A DNA stretch of 39,802 nt from Clostridia bacterium (GCA_017439965.1 JAFSID010000056.1:1-39802); one strand, 5' to 3'. Counted from the stretch's first letter, positions 23,949 through 32,724 are shown. Numbers and translations: made by a program. Notes: generated from the sequence alone by a model not told the origin.

Positions 23949-25277
23949 ATGAACGAAAAGAAACAATTGAAGTTTTCTAACCGATGGGGGTTTGTGCTTT
24001 CCGCGGTCGGCTCTGCTGTCGGTATGGCAAACGTATGGGGCTTCCCCGCAAAGCTTGGTGCAAACGGAGGAGGCGCTTTTCTCGTTGCTTATTTAATATT
24101 TATTGCGCTTTTCAGTGTTGTCGGTCTTTCTGCCGAGTATGCAATAGGCCGACGTGCAAGAACGGGTACGCTCGGTGCATATAAGAACGCATGGCAGTCC
24201 CGTAACGCAAAACTCGGAAAAGCAGGAGGGCTGTTAGGCTGGCTTCCTCTTGCAGGCTCTATGTGTATAGCTCTTGGCTACGCCGTTATTATTTCATACA
24301 TACTCAAAGCTCTTTGGAACTCTCTTACCGGAGATCTTATGACGGTTGATACGGGAGCTTGGTTTGAAAGCTTTGCAATGAACGACTATTCCGTTGTGCC
24401 TTTTCACGTTATAGTTGTTGTAGTAACGCTTTTAACGCTGCTTTTGGGAGCAAAAAGTATTGAGAAATCCAATAAGATAATGATGCCTGTATTTTTTATT
24501 ATCTTTTTGGTTCTTGCTGTAAGAGTCGCTTTTCTTCCTGGTGCGTTCGAGGGATATAAGTTTATGTTTACGTTTGAGTGGTCTGCGCTCAAGAATCCTA
24601 TGACGTGGGTTTGGGCTATGGGGCAGGCTTTCTTCTCGCTATCTGTAACGGGTAGCGGTATGATCGTTTACGGAGCATATCTCGATGACGGGGAGGATGC
24701 CGTTAAGCTTGCTGTACGAACTGCGTTCTTTGATACTATTGCCGCATTTGTTGCAGCCCTCGTTATTATTCCTGCGTGCTTTGCTTACGGTCTTGACATT
24801 GGTGCAGGTCCTTCACTTCTCTTTGTAACTCTTCCGAGAATCCTTCAGGATATCCCCTTTGGTCAGTTCTTTGCTATCATACTTTACGTTGCAATGGTAT
24901 TTGCAGGTATCAGCTCTCTCCAGAATATGTTTGAGGCAGTCGGTGAATCCTTGCAGAATAAGTTCAAGAAGCTTAGCCGTGTAGCAGTGCTGATAATTCT
25001 TTGTATAGTTTGTCTCGGCTTCGGCTTGAATATGGAGCAGATTTCCTCTTGGGGTCCCTGGATGGACATCGTTTCTATTTACATTATACCTATCGGAGCA
25101 ACGCTTGGCGCGATCTCTTGGTTCTGGGTAATGAAGAAGAACGATATTCTTGATGAAATCAATAAGGGAACTGAGAAGAAGCACGGTAACCTTTGGTATT
25201 ATTCGGGCAAATTCCTTTACGTTGGATGTGCACTTATCCTTTGTATTGTTGCACTGTTTATGAAAATAGCATTCTAA
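23949..25277 (+). CDS. Sodium:neurotransmitter symporter family (NSS) transporter
   Basis: 442 residues with about 11-12 membrane helices. The N-terminal GSAVGMANVWGFPAKLGANGGGAF matches the unwound first helix of LeuT-type transporters (GNAVGLGNFLRFP in LeuT), which binds sodium and the substrate. The family imports amino acids or related amines with sodium. Start at ATG 23949, five bases after GGAGG; a longer in-frame extension to 23910 lacks a site. Substrate unknown; there is no nearby amino-acid catabolic gene other than dapAB on the other strand. Confidence 0.92.
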   Translation: MNEKKQLKFSNRWGFVLSAVGSAVGMANVWGFPAKLGANGGGAFLVAYLIFIALFSVVGLSAEYAIGRRARTGTLGAYKNAWQSRNAKLGKAGGLLGWLPLAGSMCIALGYAVIISYILKALWNSLTGDLMTVDTGAWFESFAMNDYSVVPFHVIVVVVTLLTLLLGAKSIEKSNKIMMPVFFIIFLVLAVRVAFLPGAFEGYKFMFTFEWSALKNPMTWVWAMGQAFFSLSVTGSGMIVYGAYLDDGEDAVKLAVRTAFFDTIAAFVAALVIIPACFAYGLDIGAGPSLLFVTLPRILQDIPFGQFFAIILYVAMVFAGISSLQNMFEAVGESLQNKFKKLSRVAVLIILCIVCLGFGLNMEQISSWGPWMDIVSIYIIPIGATLGAISWFWVMKKNDILDEINKGTEKKHGNLWYYSGKFLYVGCALILCIVALFMKIAF

Positions 25278-25284
25278 AAAGCTT

Positions 25285-25315
25285 AAGGCGGTAGATACAC
25301 TACCGCCTTGGTTTA
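25285..25315 (+). terminator. Terminator hairpin after the NSS gene
   Basis: Arms AAGGCGGTAG and CTACCGCCTT (25285-25294 and 25300-25309), 5-base loop, then GGTTTATT; a strong stem with a weak T tract. Confidence 0.65.
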
Positions 25316-25317
25316 TT

Positions 25318-25348
25318 AAAAAATAAGGTTCACCAAACGGTGAACCTT
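25318..25348 (-). terminator. Terminator of dapA-dapB
   Basis: Arms AAGGTTCACC and GGTGAACCTT (25325-25334 and 25339-25348) with a 4-base loop. Read on the minus strand the stem is followed by ATTTTTT. It lies just past the dapB stop. Confidence 0.85.
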
Positions 25349-25353
25349 TACGT

Positions 25354-26118
25354 TTATTTGATTTTTTCGGAAAGAAGCATTGACATATTGTAAAGTCCTG
25401 CTTTTTTATCCTTGATATATTCTGCCGCGCTGAGAGCTCCACTTGCAAATACTCGTCTCGAATCAGCTCTGTGAGAGATAGTCACAAGCTCATCGGGGCC
25501 TGCAAAAATTACTTCGTGCTCTCCGACGATAGTGCCACCGCGAACCGAGTGAATACCAATCTCCTCGGGCTTTCTCTTTTCGCGTCTTGCGGTTCTGTCG
25601 TAGGTGTATTCGGTTTCTCTATCGAGATTATCACGAATCGCATCGGCAATAAGAAGCGCAGTGCCCGAAGGAGCATCAAGCTTTTGGTTGTGATGCTTTT
25701 CAATTATCTCAATGTCAAAGCTATCCTTGAGAATGTCGGAAGCTTTTTTTGCAAGCTCAACGAGAAGATTGATACCCAGTGACATATTGGCGGTTTTAAA
25801 TACTGGAATGCTTTTTGAAGCTTCCGCGATAAGAGACAATTCATCTTCTGTATGACCCGTAGTTGCAACGACAACGGGGAGCTTGTGCTTTATTGCATAG
25901 TCAAGTATATCTTTTGTTAAGGTATGATGAGAAAAATCAACAATAACTCCGTGTGGGTCCTCGATTCCGTTTATATCGGAATAAACGTGAAAATCGGGAG
26001 AGGGGAGTGTGTTGATATCAACACCCGCTTCAATTGTGAAACCCTCGGATGCTTTTACGGTATCGGCAATTGCCTTGCCCATTCTGCCGTTACAGCCGGT
26101 AAGAATTATCTCAGTCAT
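25354..26118 (-). CDS. dapB: 4-hydroxy-tetrahydrodipicolinate reductase
   Basis: 254 residues. It reduces 4-hydroxy-tetrahydrodipicolinate to tetrahydrodipicolinate with NAD(P)H in the lysine/diaminopimelate pathway. The dinucleotide loop GCNGRMG is at residues 8-14 and the substrate motif EKHHNQKLDAPSGTA is diagnostic of DapB. The length is normal for the family. It lies 31 bases downstream of dapA and before the minus-strand terminator, so both share one transcript. Confidence 0.96.
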   Translation of the reverse strand: MTEIILTGCNGRMGKAIADTVKASEGFTIEAGVDINTLPSPDFHVYSDINGIEDPHGVIVDFSHHTLTKDILDYAIKHKLPVVVATTGHTEDELSLIAEASKSIPVFKTANMSLGINLLVELAKKASDILKDSFDIEIIEKHHNQKLDAPSGTALLIADAIRDNLDRETEYTYDRTARREKRKPEEIGIHSVRGGTIVGEHEVIFAGPDELVTISHRADSRRVFASGALSAAEYIKDKKAGLYNMSMLLSEKIK

Positions 26119-26149
26119 TTTATAAATCCTATTCTTTACGTAATGTATA

Positions 26150-27031
26150 TTATCTTACTGCTTCGAGAGCCTTTATAAGACGTGCCTTGTTGTTATCCTC
26201 CATCTCAACCAAGGGGAGACGCATACGGTCAGAGCAAACGCCGAGATAACCGAGAGCGGTCTTTACGGGGATGGGGTTAACCTCGCAGAAGAGTGCGTTT
26301 ATAAGGTCAAGATACTTGAACTGAAGCTGACGGCTTTCTTCAAGATTACCTTCAAGGAAGGAAGTGCAAAGTCTGTGAACTTCAGACGGGAAGATGTTGG
26401 AAAGAACAGAGATAACACCCTTTCCGCCAACAGACATTAAGGGAACTATCTGGTCGTCGTCTCCCGAGTAGAGAGTAAGATTGTCTCCGACGAGGCTCAT
26501 CGTTTTTGTGATATCTGCGATATTACCGTTTGCTTCCTTGAAAGCGATTATGTTTTCGTGTTTTGAAAGCTCAAGGTATGTATTAGGCTGGATGTTGACA
26601 CCTGTTCTCGAAGGAACGTTGTAAAGAATACAAGGAATATCAACACTGTCAGCAATAGTATTGAAGTGGCGTACAAGACCCTTTTGGGTTGTCTTGTTGT
26701 AATAAGGAGTAATAACGAGAAGACCGTCAACACCTTCGCTCTGTGCAAATTTAGAAAGCTGAATACCGTAGTTTGTATCATTGCTTCCCGTACCTGCTAT
26801 AACGGGTACTCTTCCGTTTACCTTTTCTACGCAGTAGCGGATAAGACTCTTATGCTCAGCGTCGGAAAGGGTAGAGCCCTCACCAGTGGTTCCACATACA
26901 ACCAAAGCGTCAATACCGCCCTGAATCTGCATTTCAACAATTTTGCCAAAGGTGTCAAAATCTATTTCTCCGTCGTTATTAAACGGGGTAACGAGTGCGG
27001 TAGCAGCGCCTGTAAAAAGAATTTTCTTCAT
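26150..27031 (-). CDS. dapA: 4-hydroxy-tetrahydrodipicolinate synthase
   Basis: 293 residues. It condenses pyruvate and aspartate semialdehyde, the first committed step toward diaminopimelate and lysine. GTTGEGSTL (47-55) is the substrate loop, Y137 in LYNVPSRTG is the catalytic tyrosine and K165 in AFKEANGN forms the Schiff base. Divergent from queA. I found no lysine riboswitch or T-box in the 211-base gap. GAAAGGAAA precedes the ATG on the minus strand. Confidence 0.97.
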   Translation of the reverse strand: MKKILFTGAATALVTPFNNDGEIDFDTFGKIVEMQIQGGIDALVVCGTTGEGSTLSDAEHKSLIRYCVEKVNGRVPVIAGTGSNDTNYGIQLSKFAQSEGVDGLLVITPYYNKTTQKGLVRHFNTIADSVDIPCILYNVPSRTGVNIQPNTYLELSKHENIIAFKEANGNIADITKTMSLVGDNLTLYSGDDDQIVPLMSVGGKGVISVLSNIFPSEVHRLCTSFLEGNLEESRQLQFKYLDLINALFCEVNPIPVKTALGYLGVCSDRMRLPLVEMEDNNKARLIKALEAVR

Positions 27032-27114
27032 GGTAAATTTCCTTTCGTTTGGGTAAATAATCCACTGTTAGTATATGCATCAAAATATTTTAAGAAACAG
27101 TTTTCAAAAAAGTG

Positions 27115-27143
27115 TTGAAAAACATTTTGTTTTGATATATAAT
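27115..27143 (+). promoter_or_regulatory. Promoter of queA
   Basis: -35 TTGAAA (27115-27120), 17-base spacer, -10 TATAAT (27138-27143), leaving a leader of roughly 95 bases before the TTG start. The leader is AT-rich with no clear structure. Confidence 0.7.
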
Positions 27144-27242
27144 AGAAACAATGTAAACAATGATAAAATATTTTATCACTATATTTTGATATTGTCAATA
27201 GATTATATTTATATTTTAGAAAGATATTTCAGGTACGTACAA

Positions 27243-28325
27243 TTGGAAAACACCGATTTTTTTAAACTTAAAAGCAGTTATTCGTATTATTTGCCCGATG
27301 AGCTTATAGCACAGACCCCGGTTGAGCCACGTGACTCATCAAGACTACTCGTTTGCTCAAGGGACGGTAGCCTTACCGACAGAATTTTTCGTGATATCGT
27401 TGATTATTTCAACGAGGGCGACGTACTCGTCGTTAACTCCTCCAAGGTTTTACCGGCAAGACTTTTTGCCGAAAAAATTCGCTCTGATAATTCCTTCGAA
27501 AAAGGTGCTATGCTTGAGATACTGCTTCTTGAAAGATGCAATGACAGAGATGACGGAGAATATTGGCAAGCTATCGTTCGTCCGGGTAAAAAAGCAGTTG
27601 TCGGAAAACGCTTTTCTCTCGGCAATGGACTTATGGTGGCGGAGATAGTCGAAGTACTCGATAACGGAAACAGAATTATACGCTTTGATTTTGATAAATC
27701 CGTTTATAGTTTTTATCAGCTCCTTGATGAAATCGGTACAATGCCGCTTCCTCCTTACATAACCGAGCGACTTGAAAACAAAGACAGATATCAAACCGTA
27801 TATGCAGATACCTTAGGCTCAGCCGCAGCACCCACTGCTGGACTTCACTTTACTCCCGAGCTGCTTGATATATTAAAAAACAAGGGCGTAATTATTGTAA
27901 ACGTTATTCTTCACGTAGGTCTCGGTACGTTCAGACCCGTCAAGGCTGATACGATTGACGAACACAAAATGCACTCAGAGTATTATGAGCTTCCCAAGGC
28001 AACTGCCGACGCAATTAACGAAGCCAAGAAAAACGGAAAAAGAATCTTCGCGGCGGGTACTACCTCCTGCAGAACGCTCGAAGGATCGTTTGCAAAAAAC
28101 GGTGCCGTCGTCTGCGATTCGGGATATACAGACATTTTTATCTATCCCGGTAAGTCTTTTAACGTCGTTGATTCACTTATAACCAATTTTCACTTACCCG
28201 AAAGTACGCTTATAATGCTTGTTTGTGCAAAGCTCGGATATGATAACACTATGAATGCATATAAGCATGCTGTCGAGGAACGTTACAGATTCTTTTCATT
28301 CGGAGACGCGATGCTGATAGTATAA
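27243..28325 (+). CDS. queA: tRNA preQ1(34) S-adenosylmethionine ribosyltransferase-isomerase
   Basis: About 360 residues. It transfers and isomerises the ribosyl group of SAM onto preQ1 in the tRNA wobble position, making epoxyqueuosine. Motifs: YYLPDELIAQTPVEPRDSSRLLV near the N-terminus, VNSSKVLPARLF, AAPTAGLHFT, VGLGTFRPV, and the C-terminal NFHLPESTLIMLVCA and FFSFGDAMLIV. No ATG exists between the promoter and the conserved start, so TTG 27243 (eight bases after AGGT) is the likely start; the frame extends upstream only as untranslated-looking AT-rich sequence. The stop codon lies inside a 14-base-pair hairpin. Confidence 0.92.
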   Translation: MENTDFFKLKSSYSYYLPDELIAQTPVEPRDSSRLLVCSRDGSLTDRIFRDIVDYFNEGDVLVVNSSKVLPARLFAEKIRSDNSFEKGAMLEILLLERCNDRDDGEYWQAIVRPGKKAVVGKRFSLGNGLMVAEIVEVLDNGNRIIRFDFDKSVYSFYQLLDEIGTMPLPPYITERLENKDRYQTVYADTLGSAAAPTAGLHFTPELLDILKNKGVIIVNVILHVGLGTFRPVKADTIDEHKMHSEYYELPKATADAINEAKKNGKRIFAAGTTSCRTLEGSFAKNGAVVCDSGYTDIFIYPGKSFNVVDSLITNFHLPESTLIMLVCAKLGYDNTMNAYKHAVEERYRFFSFGDAMLIV

Positions 28326-28469
28326 AAGATTTATACTATCAGCAGATACGAGATAATAGAGAATAGATAAGAGAAAATGAAGCTTTTTGCTTTGGCAAAA
28401 AGCAACCATTTCTTTTCGCTCATCGAAGTTTTGTGTCTTATATGCCATAAACTTCGATGACGCGATGCT
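28305..28469 (+). repeat. Hairpin-rich segment between 11-base direct repeats at the 3' end of queA (possible small inserted element)
   Basis: GACGCGATGCT occurs at 28305-28315 (inside queA) and again at 28459-28469. Between them are three perfect hairpins: 28313-28326 with 28330-28343 (14 pairs), 28382-28390 with 28395-28403 (9 pairs), and 28420-28431 with 28449-28460 (12 pairs), separated by a purine-rich AGATA/AGAGAA stretch. The second repeat reads in frame as FDDAMLIQ-stop, close to the QueA ending FGDAMLIV-stop. The first hairpin could also act as a weak terminator. No open reading frame of note is present. Confidence 0.55.
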
Positions 28470-28500
28470 CATTCAATAACAACAGACAAAGGATAATGCT

Positions 28501-29424
28501 TTGAAAAAAATTCTTGTAATCGCAGGTCCTACCGCGATAGGAAAAACCTCTCTTTCAATCGCTCTTGCACAAATACTTGACGGTGAGATTGTATCAGCCG
28601 ATTCGATGCAGATATACAAAATGCTTGATATAGGTACTGCAAAGCCGACCGTTGACGAGAGATGCGGTATTCCCCATCATATGCTTGACGTGTGCGACCC
28701 ATCTGTAAGATACAGTGTAGCTGATTACGTTTACGAAGCGTCCGCCGTGATACGCGATATTATATCTCGCGGAAAGCTTCCGATAGTTGTCGGCGGTACG
28801 GGTCTTTATATTGACCATTTGCTATATGATACAAGCTTTGAAGAGGGAAACTCCGATGCGGAGCTTCGCTCAAAGCTTACCCAAAAGGCTCTTGATCTTG
28901 GAGGCTCAGCTCTGAAATCTGAGCTTGCCGAGGTTGACCCTGAAAGTGCCGAGAGATTACACGATAACGATATAAAAAGAATCGCCAGAGCACTTGAATT
29001 TTATTACGTAACAGGCAAAACCATAACTGAGCATAATAAAAATAACGCATTTAAAACAATGCGATTTTCTTCAAATTTCTTCGTTTTATACAGTGATGAC
29101 AGAGAGCTTCTGTATAACAGAATTAACGAACGCGTTGATATTATGATGCAAAACGGCTTACTTGAAGAGGCTGAACGAGTTTGTAAATCCGATTGGTTCA
29201 GCGATTCTACCGCCGCTCAAGCTATCGGCTACAAGGAGTTTTTACCGTATTTTAACAACGAGGCTTCTCTTGACAGTTGTATTGGCATTTTAAAACAACA
29301 TTCCCGCAATTATGCCAAGCGTCAGCTTACGTGGTTCAGAGCAAAACAGGAAGCGTGCTTTATAGATATCAATTCAAAAAAAACACCGCTTGAGCAAATC
29401 ATATCCATTATACGAAAGGCTTGA
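28501..29424 (+). CDS. miaA: tRNA dimethylallyltransferase
   Basis: 307 residues. It transfers dimethylallyl from DMAPP to adenosine-37 of tRNAs reading codons that begin with U. The P-loop is GPTAIGKTS near residues 9-17, then SADSMQIYKMLDIGTAKP and VGGTGLYIDHLLY, and the C-terminal QLTWFR motif; all are standard MiaA. The start is TTG, eight bases after AAGGA; an upstream ATG at 28497 is out of frame and hits a stop at once. The stop is one base before the next gene's ATG. Confidence 0.95.
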   Translation: MKKILVIAGPTAIGKTSLSIALAQILDGEIVSADSMQIYKMLDIGTAKPTVDERCGIPHHMLDVCDPSVRYSVADYVYEASAVIRDIISRGKLPIVVGGTGLYIDHLLYDTSFEEGNSDAELRSKLTQKALDLGGSALKSELAEVDPESAERLHDNDIKRIARALEFYYVTGKTITEHNKNNAFKTMRFSSNFFVLYSDDRELLYNRINERVDIMMQNGLLEEAERVCKSDWFSDSTAAQAIGYKEFLPYFNNEASLDSCIGILKQHSRNYAKRQLTWFRAKQEACFIDINSKKTPLEQIISIIRKA

Positions 29425-29425
29425 T

Positions 29426-30667
29426 ATGTTTAAAAAAATCAAAGGAGTACTTATATTCATTGTAGTTTTCTTTCTGGTAGTATATTGCTATATTCAAATG
29501 AAAACAATTTTTGATTCGGCAATTACAACAGAGGCAACAAATATTTATAATGCTCAAATAAAAAACGTTACTGAATGCTATATTTTTCGAAATGAGACTG
29601 TAATCAACGCAGACGTAGACGGAGTTTTTAACTATCTCGTGGGTGAAGGCGATAAGCTTTCGCACAACCAGGAAATTGCTGAGGTTTATTCATCTAAACA
29701 GGACCTGGAGATTAACGATAGGATTAACGAATTAAACGAACGAATAACCGTGCTTGATAACAGCTCAATCAAAAAGAGATATCTCAAGACGAGTATTTCA
29801 AAGCTTGATTCCGAGATTGGTGAGTACCTATCCTTGTTTCACTCGTGTGAAGCTAACGGTGACTATTCTCTTGCAGTACAGAATCGCAACGATTTCCTGA
29901 CCTTACTTAACAAAAGATCTCTCGTTGTGTCTTCTGAAGAGGGGTATGACGAATTAAAGAAGGCTCTTGAATCTGAAAAAAATTTACTGAACAGTTCACT
30001 GTCAAATCCAACGTCAAAGGTTAAGGCTCCTGCATCGGGGCACTTTTATTCAAACGTTGACGGATATGAAAATCTGTTTACGGTTGATGCAATTTCATCC
30101 TTAACAGTTGATTCATTTTACGATTTGATAGAAAACTCCGTGCCGGAGGATACAACTCACACCGTCGGTAAGCTTGTCACGGATTTCGAATGGTATACTT
30201 TGTGCACCGTCAACAAGGAGGATTCGGTTTTTTATAATTCGGGTGAATATTATAAGCTTTCTTATCCGTATTCGGGGGACGTTGCAATTAACAGCCTTCT
30301 TGAATCAAAGATTAGTCAATCTGATCGTGATGAGGTTATTCTTGTTTTCCGTACCAACGTAATTCCCAAAGACTTCAATTTCATAAGGCGTCAGTCGGTA
30401 CAGATTATAAGAGAAGAGCATACAGGCTTAAAGATATCCAAGGAATCACTTCGAATCGTAGACGGATACGAGGGGGTATACATTCTTCTTGAAAACGTTA
30501 TTCGTTTTAAGCGTTGTGACATTATTTGTGAAAACGAGGATTACTATATTGTGTCTACGTCCGACCCACTAAAGAATGATGAAACTGTTGAATACGGATA
30601 CCTGCAAATGTATGACGTTGTCATCGTTCGCGGTAAGGAGCTTTTCGACGGAAAAATGGTAGGTTAA
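29426..30667 (+). CDS. HlyD-like membrane-anchored adaptor protein
   Basis: 413 residues. An N-terminal transmembrane helix (about 6-26, GVLIFIVVFFLVVYCYIQM) anchors an extracellular part. A split barrel-sandwich/lipoyl-like domain is suggested by VINADVDGVFNYLVGEGDKLSHNQEIAEVYSS (about 58-90) and KVKAPASGHFYS (about 199-210), flanking a helical hairpin (about 95-190). This matches HlyD/MFP-like adaptors of monoderm bacteria. No transporter partner is adjacent; instead it lies between miaA and the division genes yggS-sepF. Start at ATG 29426, one base after the miaA stop. Confidence 0.75.
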   Translation: MFKKIKGVLIFIVVFFLVVYCYIQMKTIFDSAITTEATNIYNAQIKNVTECYIFRNETVINADVDGVFNYLVGEGDKLSHNQEIAEVYSSKQDLEINDRINELNERITVLDNSSIKKRYLKTSISKLDSEIGEYLSLFHSCEANGDYSLAVQNRNDFLTLLNKRSLVVSSEEGYDELKKALESEKNLLNSSLSNPTSKVKAPASGHFYSNVDGYENLFTVDAISSLTVDSFYDLIENSVPEDTTHTVGKLVTDFEWYTLCTVNKEDSVFYNSGEYYKLSYPYSGDVAINSLLESKISQSDRDEVILVFRTNVIPKDFNFIRRQSVQIIREEHTGLKISKESLRIVDGYEGVYILLENVIRFKRCDIICENEDYYIVSTSDPLKNDETVEYGYLQMYDVVIVRGKELFDGKMVG

Positions 30668-30671
30668 AAAA

Positions 30672-31379
30672 ATGCAAAAAGAATATTTGACAATTAGCGA
30701 AAATGTTGCTATAATAAAAAACAATGTGCAAAAAGCACTCGTTCGCTCAGGAAGAACGGATAAGGTTACCGTTCTTGCTGCAAGCAAAATGAATTCTGCA
30801 GACCGCATTAACGCGGCAATTGACTCGGGAATTGAGTATATCGGTGAAAACAAGGTACAGGAGTTGCTTGAAAAATACGATGGCATTAACAAGGATAAGG
30901 TAACTGTTCACTTTATCGGCCATTTACAAAGTAACAAGGTTAAGTACATTATCGATAAGGTTGATATGATTCAGTCACTTGACTCCGTTTCTCTTGCAAA
31001 AGAGATTGACAAGCAGGCAAAAAAACACGGAATTGTTATGAAGGTGCTTGTTGAAGTCAACATATGCGCCGAGGAATCAAAGAGCGGCGTATCACCCGAG
31101 CAGCTCGAAGAATTTCTCATTGAGGTATCTAAATTTGAGAATATTAGGGTGAAAGGACTTATGTCAATTCCGCCGATTATGACCGACGAAGACACTCAAA
31201 GAAAAATTTTTCAAAAAATTATGAAAATATATGTTGACATATCGAGCAAAAACATAGATAATATAGATATGGATATTTTGTCGATGGGTATGAGTGACGA
31301 TTATGAATTGGCAATCGAAGAGGGCTCTACTATGATACGTGTCGGTTCATCTCTTTTCGGCAAACGAAATTATCAATAA
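30672..31379 (+). CDS. yggS: YggS/PROSC family PLP homeostasis protein
   Basis: 235 residues. A fold-type III PLP-binding barrel with no known catalytic activity that buffers pyridoxal phosphate. The PLP lysine lies in VTVLAASKMNS (usual VAVSKT); YIGENKVQELLEKY, FIGHLQSNKVKYI and LSMGMSDDYELAIEEGSTMIRVGSSLFGKRNY are the family motifs. In Firmicutes this gene (ylmE) sits with sepF and ylmH, as here. Confidence 0.93.
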   Translation: MQKEYLTISENVAIIKNNVQKALVRSGRTDKVTVLAASKMNSADRINAAIDSGIEYIGENKVQELLEKYDGINKDKVTVHFIGHLQSNKVKYIIDKVDMIQSLDSVSLAKEIDKQAKKHGIVMKVLVEVNICAEESKSGVSPEQLEEFLIEVSKFENIRVKGLMSIPPIMTDEDTQRKIFQKIMKIYVDISSKNIDNIDMDILSMGMSDDYELAIEEGSTMIRVGSSLFGKRNYQ

Positions 31380-31411
31380 AAATGATTATTAAATATACGG
31401 AGGTTTAATTT

Positions 31412-31840
31412 ATGTCTATCAAGGAAAAACTCTCAAGAATGCTTTACGGAGGAGATGCGGATACAGATACCGATGACGTAGTTGATGAAATTGACGACGA
31501 TTACGGCGTAGCATCCGAGGAGACTCCTTCAACCCGTCACACTGCTACCAACACTTCTATTGGCAGCTCTATTGAAATGAAGGTTGTTAAGCCTGATAGT
31601 CTTGATTCTGTAACTCAGATCGCTGACCATCTTCTCGACAGAAGAACAATTCTTCTCAATCTTGAGGATACCAATCGTGAGACCGCTCGTCGCCTTGTTG
31701 ATTTTCTCCAGGGTGTTGCTTATGCGATCAACGGAACTCTTAAGAAGGTTGCTAATTGTACTTATGTTATTACTCCCAGCAACGTTGACGTTTCAGGTGA
31801 ACAGATCAAGGAATCTCAGGAATCCGGCGATATTGTTTAA
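31412..31840 (+). CDS. sepF: Cell division protein SepF
   Basis: 142 residues. SepF bundles FtsZ filaments and ties the Z-ring to the membrane. The N-terminus SIKEKLSRML is the membrane-binding amphipathic helix, followed by an acidic linker (about 15-50) and the C-terminal SepF domain (VVKPDSLDSVTQIADHLLDRRTILLNLEDTNRETARRLVDFLQG). GGAGG is upstream of the ATG. After the gene an 11-pair hairpin (31865-31875 with 31885-31895) without a T run may stabilise or partly end the transcript. Confidence 0.95.
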   Translation: MSIKEKLSRMLYGGDADTDTDDVVDEIDDDYGVASEETPSTRHTATNTSIGSSIEMKVVKPDSLDSVTQIADHLLDRRTILLNLEDTNRETARRLVDFLQGVAYAINGTLKKVANCTYVITPSNVDVSGEQIKESQESGDIV

Positions 31841-31864
31841 TCGCAATTAGTTTTGTATAGTGGT

Positions 31865-31895
31865 TTTGCCGACCGTTTATAAAGCGGTCGGCAAA
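31865..31895 (+). other. Intercistronic hairpin between sepF and ylmH
   Basis: Arms TTTGCCGACCG and CGGTCGGCAAA with a 9-base loop. No run of T follows (ATATCC), so it is more likely an mRNA stability or partial-termination structure than a full terminator. Confidence 0.6.
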
Positions 31896-31932
31896 TATCC
31901 TGTATATTTTTCTTTACAAAGGATGTTTACGT

Positions 31933-32724
31933 ATGCCTAACGTTTCTATTAATGTCGATAACGATGCATTGATTTCAAGACTAAAGGGTGCAATTAGGGC
32001 ATATGAAAACAAGTATATTTCAACAAACATCGGTTTTGTTGACGAATTAACGCAAAGGCTTTGTGAATCCTTTTTCAAAGAGAATTGCTTTTCGTGTTAT
32101 TCTTATTTTTCACCGCACGATGATTCATCAAGAAGGTTTTTAACAGTAGGGGACTTGGAGCTTGATGAATCTGAGCTTGTCTATATTCACGCAGTTCCCG
32201 ATAAGTTTCACCAACCAACGCACCGTGATTATATGGGTGCTCTTATGTCTCTCAAAATTGACAGAAAATTGTTTGGTGATATATTAACTACGAATTACGG
32301 TGACGCCTATCTTGTTTTTTGGAACAAGTCAGACGTTCTTGCTTATATTACCGATAGCTTTGTCTCTTGTGGCTCGGCAAGGCTGACTCTCAAAGAAATT
32401 ACACGCGAACGCTACAATTCACTTGAAATGCAATATGAGGAAATAGGACTTATAGTCAGCTCTCTCAGAGCTGATTGTATTGTTGCGGCTATTTCTAATT
32501 TATCGCGGGCTAAGGCTTGCGAAATAATTAAGGCAGGCGATTTCAAGGTGTTTTCAACGTCTGTTTACAGTGTTGATTTTAACATAAGCGACGGTGACGT
32601 GTTTTCCGTGAGAGGCTTCGGTAAATTCCGCTATAACGGTGTTCTCGGCTCAACGCGCAGAGAACGAATGAGAATCTCTCTTTTGAAATTCGGTAATTAT
32701 ATTGAAAGGAATACGGTGTCATGA
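31933..32724 (+). CDS. ylmH: YlmH-family S4-domain RNA-binding protein
   Basis: 263 residues. The first ~175 residues fit the YlmH N-terminal and middle domains (FLTVGDLELDESELVYIHAVPDKFHQPTHRDYMGALMSLKIDRKLFGDIL). The C-terminal S4 domain (about 185-255) reads LRADCIVAAISNLSRAKACEIIKAGDFKVF..SDGDVFSVRGFGKFRYNG. Family members bind structured RNA or ribosomes; known ones rescue stalled large subunits. The usual ylmG (yggT) membrane gene between sepF and ylmH is missing here. The stop overlaps the divIVA start by four bases (ATGA). Confidence 0.9.
   Translation: MPNVSINVDNDALISRLKGAIRAYENKYISTNIGFVDELTQRLCESFFKENCFSCYSYFSPHDDSSRRFLTVGDLELDESELVYIHAVPDKFHQPTHRDYMGALMSLKIDRKLFGDILTTNYGDAYLVFWNKSDVLAYITDSFVSCGSARLTLKEITRERYNSLEMQYEEIGLIVSSLRADCIVAAISNLSRAKACEIIKAGDFKVFSTSVYSVDFNISDGDVFSVRGFGKFRYNGVLGSTRRERMRISLLKFGNYIERNTVS

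Noticed and set aside
24813-25448. Minus-strand frame of 211 codons over the end of the NSS gene and into dapB
   Set aside because: It spans two real genes and two terminators in the wrong frame; noise composition.
27032-27242. Lysine riboswitch or T-box upstream of dapA
   Set aside because: The 211-base gap is AT-rich and largely used by the queA promoter and leader; none of the long conserved helices expected for these elements could be found.
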